A stretch of 64,000 bases of DNA from positions 124,001 to 188,000 of the forward strand of contig JANQSS010000205.1 of the NCBI GenBank assembly GCA_028279185.1. Reading direction: 5' to 3'. The translations under genes and the position numbers were made by a program. Under the pieces are notes generated by a model. It did not search any database. It had not been told where the DNA came from and saw nothing but the letters and a program-made list of their open reading frames with translations. Below, piece after piece: positions 1 to 8,879 of the stretch (its first letter is position 1; each line of letters begins with the position of its first letter). The DNA comes from Saprospiraceae bacterium (GTDB lineage: Bacteria; Bacteroidota; Bacteroidia; Chitinophagales; Saprospiraceae).

Positions 1-502
1 TAAAAATGTACGAAGAATTCTTCTGAAGGCGCAATTCGACATTGTTATCAAGTCGAGGGTTGTTATCGATGATTTGTTGAGCGCTTGATAAGGCGCGAGT
101 GTCGATGTCGGTACCTATACATTTCCATCCATATTCATATGTCGCGATTATCGGATATACCATATTGGCTCCTGTACCGATATCTAAACAAGTAATGTCC
201 TTGTGATGACGTCCAATTAAATCGGCGATGTGGTGAATATAATCGGCGCGGCCTGGGATGGCTGGACACAGATAACCTGACGGGATATCAAAGTAGCCCA
301 ATTCATAATGCTCTTTGAGCAGGATCGTATTGAGAAGTTTTACGGCGTCAGGATCAAAAAAATTGATGCTTGTATTTCCGTATTTGTTTTTTGAAAGGAA
401 TGTTTTTAACGATGGGTATGCCTCACCCATGGACTGGAAATCATAGGGCTGTCGATGTCGGTTTCGTGGATGAAGAAAGGACTTGATATTGATTTCGCTC
501 AT
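1..502 (-). CDS. rlmF: 23S rRNA (adenine-N6) methyltransferase RlmF, C-terminus cut by window edge
   Basis: SAM-dependent methyltransferase expected to methylate A1618 of 23S rRNA. The ATG is at 502-500; about 167 N-terminal residues are visible and the gene runs off base 1, so the catalytic NPPF-type motif is not in view. The family's characteristic opening LHPRNRHRQPYDF is near residues 10-22, followed by a phenylalanine/aspartate-rich segment. The SAM-binding motif I, LDIGTGANMVYPI, is near residue 100, then GWKCIGTDID. This N-terminal signature is specific to RlmF (YbiN) rather than to generic methyltransferases. It sits 63 bases downstream of cvfB on the same strand. Family membership is seen directly; the exact target adenine is known from E. 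coli and inferred here. Confidence 0.9.
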   Translation of the reverse strand, partial: MSEINIKSFLHPRNRHRQPYDFQSMGEAYPSLKTFLSKNKYGNTSINFFDPDAVKLLNTILLKEHYELGYFDIPSGYLCPAIPGRADYIHHIADLIGRHHKDITCLDIGTGANMVYPIIATYEYGWKCIGTDIDTRALSSAQQIIDNNPRLDNNVELRLQKNSSYIF

Positions 503-565
503 GTAGTATAAAACTCAATACTATATTCAGACTCATATTTTCCTTCAGAAGAAAATGTCTAATAG

Positions 566-1411
566 CTATTCGGGATTATTATGCATCGCAATTCCATCAG
601 GCATTAATTTAATAATCCGTTGCTTATATAATGCGCCTACAGCCTTTTTAAATAGTTTCTTACTAATGCCAAATTCAAGTCGAATAACTTCCGCATCACT
701 TTTGTCCGTGTAAGGCAAAAAACCATTGTTGTTGCGCAGTTTTTTAAGAAGCATATCAGCATTAACACCAATACTGTGATGCCCTATGGGTTGCAGACTA
801 ACATCGATTTTGCCATCATGCCGTATTGGTTTTATAAATCCTTTCAATTTTTGTCCAATTGACAATGGTTGAATTACTTCACTTTTGAAAATTAATCCGG
901 CGTACGTATGATCAATAATAACTTTATATCCCAAGTCGGTTTTGCCAAAGACCAGTAAATCTGTTTGATCACCTTTTTTTAGGTGACTATCCGCTTGTTG
1001 TCTAAGAATTTTTTTAATTTTTGTCGTGCCAACCAAACGATCTGTTAATTCGTCTAGGTACATATAAATGATTGCAAATTGGCCTTTTTGTAGGCGATCA
1101 CCTTGATTTCCAAAAGGTATAAATAGATCTTTCTCAAGGCCCCAGTAGCAGAATGCGCCAATTTGGTTTACATCTGTTACTTCGAGATATGCAAATTGAT
1201 TTACAGTGAAAAAGGGAGTTTCAGTTGATGCTATATCTATGTCATCCGTATCACTATAGACGAAAACACGTACTTGTTGACCAATAGCCATATCATCTTT
1301 AATAAATCGGCGCGGCATACGTACATCGTACCCATCATCTGAAGCTAGAAAAAAACCTTCATCGTCTTCTGAAGATATAGTAAGTGTATGGTAACGGCCA
1401 AGACTAATCAT
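566..1411 (-). CDS. cvfB: CvfB-like S1-domain RNA-binding protein
   Basis: A 281-residue cytoplasmic protein of the CvfB/YitL family. The layout is an N-terminal beta-barrel domain starting MISLGRYHTL, S1-like OB folds over roughly residues 70-210 (for example the segment with VFGKTDLGYKVIID and VSLQPIG), and a C-terminal winged-helix segment from about residue 225 containing LEFGISKKLFKKAVGALYKQ. Family members bind RNA and affect expression of secreted factors in Firmicutes; the role in Bacteroidota is not established. The gene begins 16 bases after ompH and is likely the last gene of a tatA-ompH-cvfB unit. Length matches the family. Confidence 0.88.
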   Translation of the reverse strand: MISLGRYHTLTISSEDDEGFFLASDDGYDVRMPRRFIKDDMAIGQQVRVFVYSDTDDIDIASTETPFFTVNQFAYLEVTDVNQIGAFCYWGLEKDLFIPFGNQGDRLQKGQFAIIYMYLDELTDRLVGTTKIKKILRQQADSHLKKGDQTDLLVFGKTDLGYKVIIDHTYAGLIFKSEVIQPLSIGQKLKGFIKPIRHDGKIDVSLQPIGHHSIGVNADMLLKKLRNNNGFLPYTDKSDAEVIRLEFGISKKLFKKAVGALYKQRIIKLMPDGIAMHNNPE

Positions 1412-1427
1412 AGAAGAGTAGGTTCAT

Positions 1428-1931
1428 TTACTCTTCCGCCACAATGGAGCGGATGATATCGGTCAGGTCTTCAGAAGGTTGGTCAAAGAGAAGAAACCCG
1501 CTACTTTCGTCAAAGATGTAGAGGAAGCCGTTTTCTTTCGCATAGGCGGTAACCACTGCCTGGACACGCTGCACAATTGGTTCGAGTTTTTTACGACGCA
1601 TTTCCAATATGCTGGATTCAGCCTTTTGCTGCAGTACCGCAAGTTGCTGTTGCGATGCGTTCAATTCGCCATTTATCTTTTCCGCTTCAACTTGTGTCAT
1701 TTCACCGCTATTATAGCGAGCAGTACTCGATGCGATTTTTTCGTCCAAAGCCTTTTGCTTAGCGGTTAGTGCAGTACCAAGACTATCTTGGTACGCGGCC
1801 AAAGCATTGTCTGCGGCTTTTACTTGAGGTAGTGATTCGAGAAGATTGCCGTAGTTCAGGTGACCGACTTTCTGAGCGTGCATAGTGACACCAATGCTTG
1901 CAAGAGCAAGACATAAAAAAAAGTACTTCAT
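1428..1931 (-). CDS. OmpH/Skp-family periplasmic chaperone
   Basis: A 167-residue OmpH (Skp-like) protein. Residues 1-19 form a signal peptide ending MHAQ. The mature part starts with KVGHLNYGNLLESLPQVKAA, typical of the family, and then forms a long charged coiled coil (about residues 40-120) with heptad-like Ala/Leu spacing. The C-terminus has the family's VTAYAKENGFLYIFDES segment. Skp proteins hold unfolded outer membrane proteins in the periplasm. The gene sits five bases downstream of tatA and upstream of cvfB. Bacteroidota usually have several OmpH copies, so this is one paralog and no symbol is assigned. Confidence 0.9.
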   Translation of the reverse strand: MKYFFLCLALASIGVTMHAQKVGHLNYGNLLESLPQVKAADNALAAYQDSLGTALTAKQKALDEKIASSTARYNSGEMTQVEAEKINGELNASQQQLAVLQQKAESSILEMRRKKLEPIVQRVQAVVTAYAKENGFLYIFDESSGFLLFDQPSEDLTDIIRSIVAEE

Positions 1932-1936
1932 AGCGC

Positions 1937-2161
1937 TTAACTAGATTGTGCAGTCTTTTTTTCTTCGACCTCTTTTCGTTCCGCTTCTTTCATTCCCTCT
2001 TTGATTTCGGTTTCAATCGATGCACGGGCACCATTGAACTCGCGGATACCTTTCCCAAGTCCTCGCATAAGTTCGGGTATTTTTCGGCCGCCGAAAAGAA
2101 GAAGAACTGCCAAAAAAATCAGGAGCCATTCATTGCCTCCGGGTAGTAATAGATAATACAT
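1937..2161 (-). CDS. tatA: Sec-independent translocase subunit TatA/TatE
   Basis: A 74-residue TatA-family protein. One N-terminal membrane helix (about residues 11-24, ending [17 protein letters not shown]) is followed by the classic hinge FGGRKIPEL, an amphipathic helix and a charged tail rich in Lys/Glu. TatA oligomers form the pore through which folded proteins with a twin-arginine signal leave the cytoplasm. Length and motif order are normal. A protein with a twin-arginine leader (the pirin at 25103-26062) is encoded in the same window, so a working Tat route is plausible. It is the first gene of a tight minus-strand cluster with ompH. Confidence 0.93.
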   Translation of the reverse strand: MYYLLLPGGNEWLLIFLAVLLLFGGRKIPELMRGLGKGIREFNGARASIETEIKEGMKEAERKEVEEKKTAQSS

Positions 2162-2297
2162 AAGTCGTTTTTTATAATAGAAGCACGCGTCTTCTTTGAT
2201 TCACTTCGTTGCAATTGGTTTACTCAATTAACGAAAACAAAGGTGCCTAAATTCCATCTAATGGCCAATTTTATAGCTTATGGACCAACTTGCCTTT

Positions 2298-3251
2298 CTA
2301 CTTTTTCAACCCTATTTCGCGCAAGCGCTCGTCTAAATATTCACCGGCAGTCATGTCGGTATAAGCCTTTGGATTAGCCTCTGTAACGCAACGGTCTAGG
2401 CATGTCAAGTCCATCTCGCTCACGGGGTGCAAGAAAAAGGGGATCGAAAGTCTTGGTTTATGCCATTCTTCTCGCGGCGGATTAACAACCCGATGTGTCG
2501 TAGACTTTAGATAATTATTCGTTAATCGCTGCAGCATGTCACCTACGTTGATGACAATTTCGTTTTCTTCGGGAACAATGTCCATCCATTCGTCGTCCAT
2601 ATTCAACAACTGAAGCCCACCCGCAGAAGCACCTACCAGTAGTGTGATAAGATTGATGTCTTCATGTTGTTCTGCTCGGATGGCGGAATCTGGTTCCTGA
2701 GTGATTGGAGGATAATGTATCGATCGAAGAATGCTGTTGCCGCCTTTGATATATCCATCGAAGTAGCTTTCATCGAGATCCAGATGCACCGCGATAGCAC
2801 GTAGAAGATGAGAACCAGAAGTCTCGAAAGCCTGGTACAATTCCATTCCCGTAGATGTGAAATTTGGAGCCTCATCTATATGTACATTGTCCATTGTCTG
2901 AGAGGCATAACCTTCATTTGGCTCTTCTTCTTGTCCTATTTGAAAGAATTCCTTTAGGTCAGCCACCTCACTTTGCTTCGCATGTTCTTTTCCAAAAGAA
3001 GTGAACCCACGTTGACCCGCCAGGCCCTTTAATTCATACTTGTGTTTGACATCACGTGGAAGCCCAAAAAACCCCTTCGACTCGCTATAAAACCGATCGA
3101 CTAAATCCTTCGAAATGCCATGATTCACGACGCCAACAAAGCCAATTTCATGAAATGCCTTGCCAAGGTCGGCCACAAATGCCTCTCGATCAGCTGCATC
3201 ACCATGTACATACTTCGAAAGGTCAACGACTGGAATATTTCTCTTTCTCAT
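2298..3251 (-). CDS. 2-oxoglutarate/Fe(II) oxygenase, isopenicillin N synthase family
   Basis: A 317-residue non-heme iron dioxygenase of the DIOX_N plus 2OG-FeII_Oxy type. The start is taken as the ATG at 3251-3249 (MRKRNIPVVDL), because a strong promoter match lies directly upstream and the 12 extra upstream codons do not look like this family. Iron ligands are visible as HED (about His196 and Asp198, in EQHEDINL) and His253 in STTHRVVNP. The 2-oxoglutarate-binding RLS is at about residues 267-269, followed by IPFFLHP. The fold normally hydroxylates or oxidatively cyclises small molecules; the substrate cannot be read from the sequence. It stands alone, with no biosynthetic cluster around it. 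Confidence 0.88.
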   Translation of the reverse strand: MRKRNIPVVDLSKYVHGDAADREAFVADLGKAFHEIGFVGVVNHGISKDLVDRFYSESKGFFGLPRDVKHKYELKGLAGQRGFTSFGKEHAKQSEVADLKEFFQIGQEEEPNEGYASQTMDNVHIDEAPNFTSTGMELYQAFETSGSHLLRAIAVHLDLDESYFDGYIKGGNSILRSIHYPPITQEPDSAIRAEQHEDINLITLLVGASAGGLQLLNMDDEWMDIVPEENEIVINVGDMLQRLTNNYLKSTTHRVVNPPREEWHKPRLSIPFFLHPVSEMDLTCLDRCVTEANPKAYTDMTAGEYLDERLREIGLKK

Positions 3252-3256
3252 GTAGA

Positions 3257-3287
3257 CAAAGTTACAGTTAGCAGGTGGATAATGCAA
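3257..3287 (-). promoter_or_regulatory. Bacteroidota -33/-7 promoter for the oxygenase gene
   Basis: Read on the minus strand, TTG (3287-3285) is followed after 20 bases by TAACTTTG (3264-3257). This matches the Bacteroidota sigma consensus TTG-N19-21-TAnnTTTG. The expected start of transcription falls at or only a few bases before the ATG at 3251, so the mRNA would be leaderless or nearly so. The match is by eye; no mapping data are available. Confidence 0.55.
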
Positions 3288-3445
3288 TATCTTAAGTTGG
3301 ATAGGCCGAGTAGTAAGTCAGATTGTTATATCTGGATGCATTGAATGATGAAAAATGTCAGCCACCTCACTTGCCATGAACTTCGCTTTATGATTCATTG
3401 CTAAATGACATCAGTACAAGGGCGTTGATCAGATGTCGGGACTGG

Positions 3446-3637
3446 TTAGGCCGTTGGTAGCGTTACGTTTGCGCTTTTCTGTTTTTCTATTGCCTCTGGT
3501 GGATTATCAATTGCTTGACCAAGAGCGATGATGATGGCCGCTATGGCTAATGCTTCTATGATTCGCGAAAAGTTCATGCTTGTCATGATTTGGCTGATAG
3601 AACGACGCGATGTTATGTAAATATTGCGCTTTGTCAT
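3446..3637 (-). CDS. Possible small membrane protein
   Basis: A 63-residue open frame; starting at the internal Met (residue 21, MNFSRIIEALAIA) would give a 43-residue protein. It has one hydrophobic helix, IIEALAIAAIIIALGQAI, and a short charged tail. I do not recognise a family. It fills a gap that would otherwise be empty between the oxygenase and gldB. The amphipathic/hydrophobic pattern looks more protein-like than chance, but there is no second line of support, and it may be spurious. Confidence 0.3.
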   Translation of the reverse strand: MTKRNIYITSRRSISQIMTSMNFSRIIEALAIAAIIIALGQAIDNPPEAIEKQKSANVTLPTA

Positions 3638-3788
3638 TTAAGAATACGTTAAGGCGAATCTCTAGGATAAGCTTGGCCCGGCAAAATGGACGAAGTCAGA
3701 GTCGGCCTTGTAGAAAGAATGTGCTTCAAGCTGGAATAACTGTCAAAAAGACCTTTAAATCGCCTTACAATACGATGTTAAGTTTAGC

Positions 3789-4823
3789 CTACTCCCTCAA
3801 AGCGGGCTTAAACTTAGCTTCTTGAAATAACGTATACGCATCCATGTCCACCAATTCGCGCATTGTCGTTTTAGGGTATCGGCGCATATACTGTTCGACA
3901 ATTTTATAAGCAATGTATACAACAGCTCTTCCCGGAGACTCAGGAGGCATGTTTTGCGTAGATGGTGCCGGTGTAATTAAACGTATGTAGGTAGACCTGT
4001 CTTTTGAAAAAAAGAGTTCATTGGAGATTAAAAAGGAATAAATATTCCACTCGTTATTTTTTATCCAGGTAAGTTGCTCCGGAGTGAACTCCCATATAAC
4101 TGTATCGGAAGTCAAGGGTAGAATTTTGTCAGATACAAAATACTTTTTCCCTTCTCGCAATAAGTGAGGTAAAAATTCACTCGATTGAATGGGTGGAATA
4201 ATATCATCAATAAGTGCATCAACCGCCTTTTTTACTAAATGATCGCGATTGAATGTGCGAGAATTGTAGGCTGAAAAACTAGCGTCGCTTTTAGCCATTG
4301 CTTGATAATTTATACTATCGCCCAAAAATAAATCCACACTTACACCAATGCCGTCTTTGATTTCGCTTATTGGGAAAATAAAACTACCGAATGCAAATTC
4401 CGTGACGGTCGTGTAAAGATCAGGTACAGTTTCAGGTTTAAAGTAAAAGGAATAAAACTTCATCGCTTTTCTCCACTCTTCAGATATATCACTTATATCA
4501 TCGTATTGATTGTGGCCTTTTTGACCAAGCGCTTTGAACGTTTTGGAGGATAGCATATTTCGAACATCGCTATATAGACTATCCTGCCCTCTATTTTGAA
4601 ACCCCAGTATTCGGTAAAAATACAGTTCAAAAAATGCAGGATATGTGAATTGCATCACATTCAAATCATCTATGGACGAAATAGAATAAAGCATGCTATC
4701 AAAACGCACAATTCTTGCATCGACATTTATATTGTCAATATTCGGAATCCCTTCTTTCTTGGGTTCGCAACTCGCCAGTAAAAGAATGGCAAATAAAAAG
4801 TTTAAAAAGGAGGAATACTTCAT
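3789..4823 (-). CDS. gldB: Gliding motility lipoprotein GldB
   Basis: A 344-residue GldB homolog. The signal peptide ends in the lipobox LLASC, with Cys19 as the lipidated residue. The mature protein has the family's N-terminal stretch with VDARIVRFDSMLYSI, a central ISEIKDGIGVSVDLFLGDS segment, and a C-terminal SPGRAVVYIAYKIVEQYMRRYP motif resembling that of DUF2268-type zinc-peptidase relatives. GldB is needed for surface gliding and for stability of the T9SS machinery in Flavobacterium johnsoniae. Length is slightly above the usual 320. It agrees with the T9SS cargo proteins encoded at 6506, 21362 and 23261. The next gene upstream is a small membrane protein. Confidence 0.92.
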   Translation of the reverse strand: MKYSSFLNFLFAILLLASCEPKKEGIPNIDNINVDARIVRFDSMLYSISSIDDLNVMQFTYPAFFELYFYRILGFQNRGQDSLYSDVRNMLSSKTFKALGQKGHNQYDDISDISEEWRKAMKFYSFYFKPETVPDLYTTVTEFAFGSFIFPISEIKDGIGVSVDLFLGDSINYQAMAKSDASFSAYNSRTFNRDHLVKKAVDALIDDIIPPIQSSEFLPHLLREGKKYFVSDKILPLTSDTVIWEFTPEQLTWIKNNEWNIYSFLISNELFFSKDRSTYIRLITPAPSTQNMPPESPGRAVVYIAYKIVEQYMRRYPKTTMRELVDMDAYTLFQEAKFKPALRE

Positions 4824-4917
4824 CGTAGTATAAGGAACGATCGTACCAATACGATTGATATAATGAAATGAATAGAGTGCGTCACAATCATCACGCTTCG
4901 TCTTGCATGTAAAGAAA

Positions 4918-5154
4918 TTACAACTGCTTTAGCGCCTTCACCAGGAAAGTTGTCCAAAATGGAAGACCAACCCATGCCCATTCCGGAACGAAAATGATCA
5001 AGGCTGCCTGAAATGCCAAGCTTAGCAAAAGATATAACCAATCGGCAGATGAGTACGTTACTTCGGCTTCGTGATCGATTTTGTCTCGTTGTATCATATC
5101 GGATAGTCTAGTTTGCGACAAAGCTACTAAATGAGATGAAAATGAAGACTTCAT
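4918..5154 (-). CDS. Small membrane protein of unknown function
   Basis: A 78-residue protein with a soluble charged N-terminus (about residues 1-36) and two close hydrophobic segments, ADWLYLLLSLAFQAALIIFV and VGLPFWTTFLVKAL, suggesting a helical hairpin in the inner membrane. No family is recognised. It lies 94 bases upstream of gldB on the same strand and may share its transcript. An overlapping frame at 4820-5041 is less protein-like and was not chosen. Confidence 0.5.
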   Translation of the reverse strand: MKSSFSSHLVALSQTRLSDMIQRDKIDHEAEVTYSSADWLYLLLSLAFQAALIIFVPEWAWVGLPFWTTFLVKALKQL

Positions 5155-5589
5155 TGATGGAAAGACGAAGCTCCATGCCGTATCAGGATGTCACGACAGT
5201 TTTTATTTTGAAGTGATTCTTGTTGAATATATTCGCTTCACTGACCACTTAACCTACATATGAATTTGTTGTGTTACTTTTTATGTCTTGAGGTGTTCAA
5301 AATCTAAAGCTACATTCGTCCAAATTAACTCAGAATGTCTGAGCGGTGGGATAAGAATGAAAGTATGATTATATTGGTTTAATAAAAGTAGAACAACTGA
5401 AGATGAAACACCTTTATATGCACTACGCGACCGTAATGATTTGTGGTTGAACTTAACGGTAAAAAAATACAGTGGCTAGCTATTGATTCTCATGGCCACA
5501 ATTATTTTGCAGAATAGTAAGACAATATTCTTCGGGGCAAAAGCGCGAGTGATAAAACAACCTAAAACCCCATTGGCTGGGATTTGATA
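5155..5589. other. Non-coding stretch, nothing recognised
   Basis: About 435 bases between two minus-strand genes. No convincing reading frame, RNA gene or repeat was seen. It probably holds the promoter of the small membrane protein/gldB pair and the end of the PBP-like gene's transcript. Confidence 0.4.
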
Positions 5590-6447
5590 TTACCGTTTCC
5601 AAATCAATTCAGGGATAACCTCATTTCTGTCTACTAGCCCAGCAAGTTTTAAGTGATAAATTACGCTCTGGATCATTTTATCGCTCACCCAACCATGAAT
5701 AGCCCACTCTGTGCTATGATACCAGCGTTCAACATCAGCGACTTTTTGTTTATACCGCTCGCTGACTTGCTGGATGGCATCATCATCACGCATAAAATTG
5801 TCACACAAGTCGTGAATAGTGCGCAAGACACGAATAACATTTTCTGGTTGCTGGTCAAGAATTTTATCGGTTGCTGCAATGACAAAACAAGGCCAAGGTG
5901 TCAAATATTCGCCAAGTCGACGAAGCTGACCAGAATCGACATATGGTTTGGTAGTATACTTTTCCCAATAAAAAACATCCGTTTCGCCGGCAGCTAATGA
6001 AGGTAAAGCACCATCCAAATTTTTGATTACCTTGAACTGATCAGGTGCAATTATCATCCCCTTACTATTTGCATCCACGATGGCCATTAAGTGTGAACCT
6101 GATCCAAAACGACTTATTGCATATTTTTTGTCAAAAATTGCATCGTAGCTGATCAACTCATTCGTTGTCCCTGTATGCACGCCCCAGGTAAGAGGTGTTA
6201 TGACATATTGACTGATTATTTTAGAGGGATTGCCCGCAATTACGTCTTTGATTATTCCTTCCGTCAATAAAATACATAGATCGATTTCATCCTCTCGCAA
6301 GGCACGCGTCATTTGTCCGGTTCCACCTCTGAATGTAGTCCAGTCAACATGAACGCCTCTTTTTCTAAAGTGTCCTTGTTCAATCCCCATGTGCCATGGC
6401 AAATTAAAATGCTCGGGTACTCCGCCAATTCGTATAGTATTATCCAT
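5590..6447 (-). CDS. Cytosolic type-2 periplasmic-binding-protein-like protein (Ca3427 type)
   Basis: A 285-residue protein from the ATG at 6447 (MDNTIRIGGVPEHFNLPWHM). It has the two-lobed type-2 substrate-binding fold of the NMT1/THI5-like group: lobe 1 with GIEQGHFRKRGVHVDW and a glycine-rich FRGGTGQMTRAL loop, then ISRFGSGSHLMAIVDA, and a C-terminal helical part. It has no signal peptide or lipobox, which is unusual for an ABC-transporter binding protein, and no permease or ATPase gene is adjacent. The best match I can name is the Ca3427-like group, which includes stand-alone cytosolic proteins in fungi and bacteria. Ligand unknown; it is more likely a small-molecule sensor or binder than a transporter part. 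Confidence 0.75.
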   Translation of the reverse strand: MDNTIRIGGVPEHFNLPWHMGIEQGHFRKRGVHVDWTTFRGGTGQMTRALREDEIDLCILLTEGIIKDVIAGNPSKIISQYVITPLTWGVHTGTTNELISYDAIFDKKYAISRFGSGSHLMAIVDANSKGMIIAPDQFKVIKNLDGALPSLAAGETDVFYWEKYTTKPYVDSGQLRRLGEYLTPWPCFVIAATDKILDQQPENVIRVLRTIHDLCDNFMRDDDAIQQVSERYKQKVADVERWYHSTEWAIHGWVSDKMIQSVIYHLKLAGLVDRNEVIPELIWKR

Positions 6448-6505
6448 CGCATAAAAATACAAAACGAGAGTTGTCGGCTTCAATCGCTAATAAGGACGAT
6501 ATTCA

Positions 6506-7441
6506 TCAGTCGATTTTTATGACTTTACCGACATGATAATTGCCAATGTTGTCCAGTGCCTCTGCATAATATATTCCAGGACTAAGTGTGCGTGTATCTA
6601 TTTTATTATGTTCACGCAACTCCAATATTTTTTTTCCATTCATCATATACAAAGCGATTTTTTTGATTAGCAGGCCCGATGGCGCTGTTACGAAAATTTC
6701 GGAGGAAAAAGGATTGGGACGAAATTGAAATATTGGATTAAAGGAAGAGCGGTTGACAGTAGAAGAAAAAATTTCACATTCTTCGAGAGATCCCTCACAA
6801 AAGTCACTTAACTCACTAAGATCAAATTTCAAAATACCGTAACGCTCGAGGCCAAATCCTTCAAGTACGCGCAATGGCCCTTCATGTAAAAGGCCTATCG
6901 AATTCATGTACCCGGTGGTGTGTAAGGTATTTCTCATTTTTCCTTCAAATAAGTCGGTGGATGTGCTATCGACATTTCCAAAATTGGGCATGCCTCCAAC
7001 TACCTGTATAGCACAATCGTTGAGGGCCTCACCGACACTTTTGTCGAAATCATAAATAAGTGCTTCAGCTTCCCCACAATACGTGGTAATAAGGGGTCTA
7101 TAAAACACTTGTTTAGTAGAGATATCTTCACGCACAAAACCTATCAATTGTTCGGCATACATGGAATATGGATTGGTAAACTCAAAACAAGGTCTGTGGG
7201 ATGGTGGACAAGGATGACTACCATGCAATTCATGGCGAACAATTTTCTTGTAAGCTATCGATGCGATTGTCGTATCACCCGCTATTCGTATTAAAAAACC
7301 ACTAAAAGGTAAAGGACCTTCAGGACTATCATAAAAACTGTAAATCCAATATTTGTCGGTTGTAGCAAGGGGTTCGTATTGCGCATGCAAAAAAGAAACA
7401 AAGTAAAAAATGAATACGAGTGAAAAAACCGAAGTCTTCAT
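6506..7441 (-). CDS. Secreted protein with T9SS type A sorting domain
   Basis: A 311-residue secreted protein. Residues 1-20 are a signal peptide ending LHAQ. The middle (about residues 25-225) has no family I recognise; it contains several cysteines and a Pro/Gly-rich portion. The last 75 residues form a T9SS type A C-terminal domain, with FRPNPFSSEIFV, then KKIALYMMNGKKIL, LSPGIYYAEA and a final VGKVIKID. The protein should cross the outer membrane by type IX secretion and be released or attached to the surface. It is transcribed on its own, 59 bases upstream of the PBP-like gene. Confidence 0.85.
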   Translation of the reverse strand: MKTSVFSLVFIFYFVSFLHAQYEPLATTDKYWIYSFYDSPEGPLPFSGFLIRIAGDTTIASIAYKKIVRHELHGSHPCPPSHRPCFEFTNPYSMYAEQLIGFVREDISTKQVFYRPLITTYCGEAEALIYDFDKSVGEALNDCAIQVVGGMPNFGNVDSTSTDLFEGKMRNTLHTTGYMNSIGLLHEGPLRVLEGFGLERYGILKFDLSELSDFCEGSLEECEIFSSTVNRSSFNPIFQFRPNPFSSEIFVTAPSGLLIKKIALYMMNGKKILELREHNKIDTRTLSPGIYYAEALDNIGNYHVGKVIKID

Positions 7442-7552
7442 AGTTGTAGTTTGTTTCTAATAAATATACGGTTTTATTACCTAGTATGAGATAGGAAGAT
7501 TGACTTATGGTTTTACTATAAAGCCTATACGGTGCTTGCCCAGGAATAGATG

Positions 7553-8879
7553 TTAGTTGGATGTAGTGCTCAAAATCTTGGCACCAACCTGACAATCCAT
7601 ACATTTCTTAGCAGCGCAATACTTCCTGTACGTATGTAAAAGAGCCTGTGATTCTCCTGCACTGTGACAGTGCGCATTCGCAACTCTAAATTCTGTAATG
7701 ATGGCATTTTTTTCCGGTTTTAGCATGTATAAGAATTGAATAGCGCGCTCACACAAATCTTCGCGTTGATGTAAATATCCATAGGCGTAAAGTAATGGCA
7801 CAGTTGACCAACAATAGTTCTCGTGATTGATTTGAAATTGCAAGGTTTGTTTTTTTAACCCTCTTATGGAAGACATAATGAGATTTCCAAAAATCCGGCA
7901 GCCGACATATGAAAAGTGACTTCATTTCATCTATTGACGTCGCTTCGATCATTGCACGAATAAGGGAGTTTTTATTTAGTAACAAGGCTGCCAATTGCGC
8001 AATGCGTACTGTAGGAAAATTAGCTGGCCGAGCACTCTTAAAATTCCACTTAATGATCGGCTGCGAAGAAATAGAATATTTTTTTTGAATAAAATTAAAT
8101 GTACTTTTTAATTCCTGGACATAATGTGTTTCTGCATGATCTGGGATGAGACCGGCCGACCCAAATAAAAATGCAGCAATATAATTCTCATCGTGAATAA
8201 GTTTTCGCATCAATTTCCAAGAGCACTTGATGGCCAATTGTTCCATCGATTCTGCATTAGCATAAAAGCCCATTCCACGGGCAAGAAACTCAAAAGCCAC
8301 CTGTTCCCAATCGCCATTGACTTCATCTAGTCGACGTTTGATTTTCATCGTACGCGACTCAAGACGTTCGACAAGTTGTCGTTCCTTCCAGGCGTTGAGC
8401 CAAAATGTAGATAATTTACCAATGTGTTCTTTACACGGCAATCGATAACGAGATTGAACCATAGCTCGGGCTTTGTTCAATAAAGAAAGGTCTATTAAAT
8501 TGCGAAGTTCAATTGTAGGTATTGGCGTCATATGTATATCCGTAACAGGACGATCATCTTCGTATACCACATGCAAAACAACCTGATCATATGCCGGGTC
8601 CAACTGATGATGGTGTTTATACCAGTCCGAACTACGCACGTGTATTTCAATGTGACCGAGCCATAACGTGCTGCGATAATCAATTTTTCCATTTAGAAAG
8701 TCTGGTCCAGCACCGTAGTTGTGTGACCCGTAGTCTAGAATGCGAATGGGCTCTCCATCGGTGGTCAGTAATTTTCGTATGTCGAAGTTTTTGGTTTTCC
8801 AGATATAGTGCAGAAAAGCCTCAGGAATCGCGTTTGCGCTCGTACGTGCAAAAGGTGTAGGAATAGTCGTTTTTTTCAT
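7553..8879 (-). pseudogene. DUF2851 family protein, broken by a frameshift near 7803
   Basis: Together the two frames make a complete DUF2851 protein of about 440 residues. Frame one (8879 down to about 7803) carries the family N-terminus with FLHYIWKTKNFD, the GAGPDFLNGKI motif, and GHIEIHVRSSDWYKHHH. It then reaches FWKSHYVFHK and LLLVN. The C-terminal block continues only in a second frame: TVPLLYAYG, MLKPEKNAIITEF, SAGESQALLH and the CAAKKCMDCQVG cysteine cluster, ending at 7553. Reading from LLLVN to TVPLLY needs two extra bases, or removal of one, near 7801-7808. This could be a true inactivating mutation, a sequencing error, or less likely programmed slippage. The start overlaps dfrA by 59 bases. 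The function of the family is unknown; it is common in Bacteroidota. Confidence 0.8.

Noticed and set aside
1479-1769. Plus-strand open frame of 96 codons
   Set aside because: It is the antisense shadow of the ompH-like gene and has no protein-like features.
4820-5041. Minus-strand frame of 73 codons upstream of gldB
   Set aside because: It overlaps the better 78-residue membrane protein frame and has a less plausible composition.
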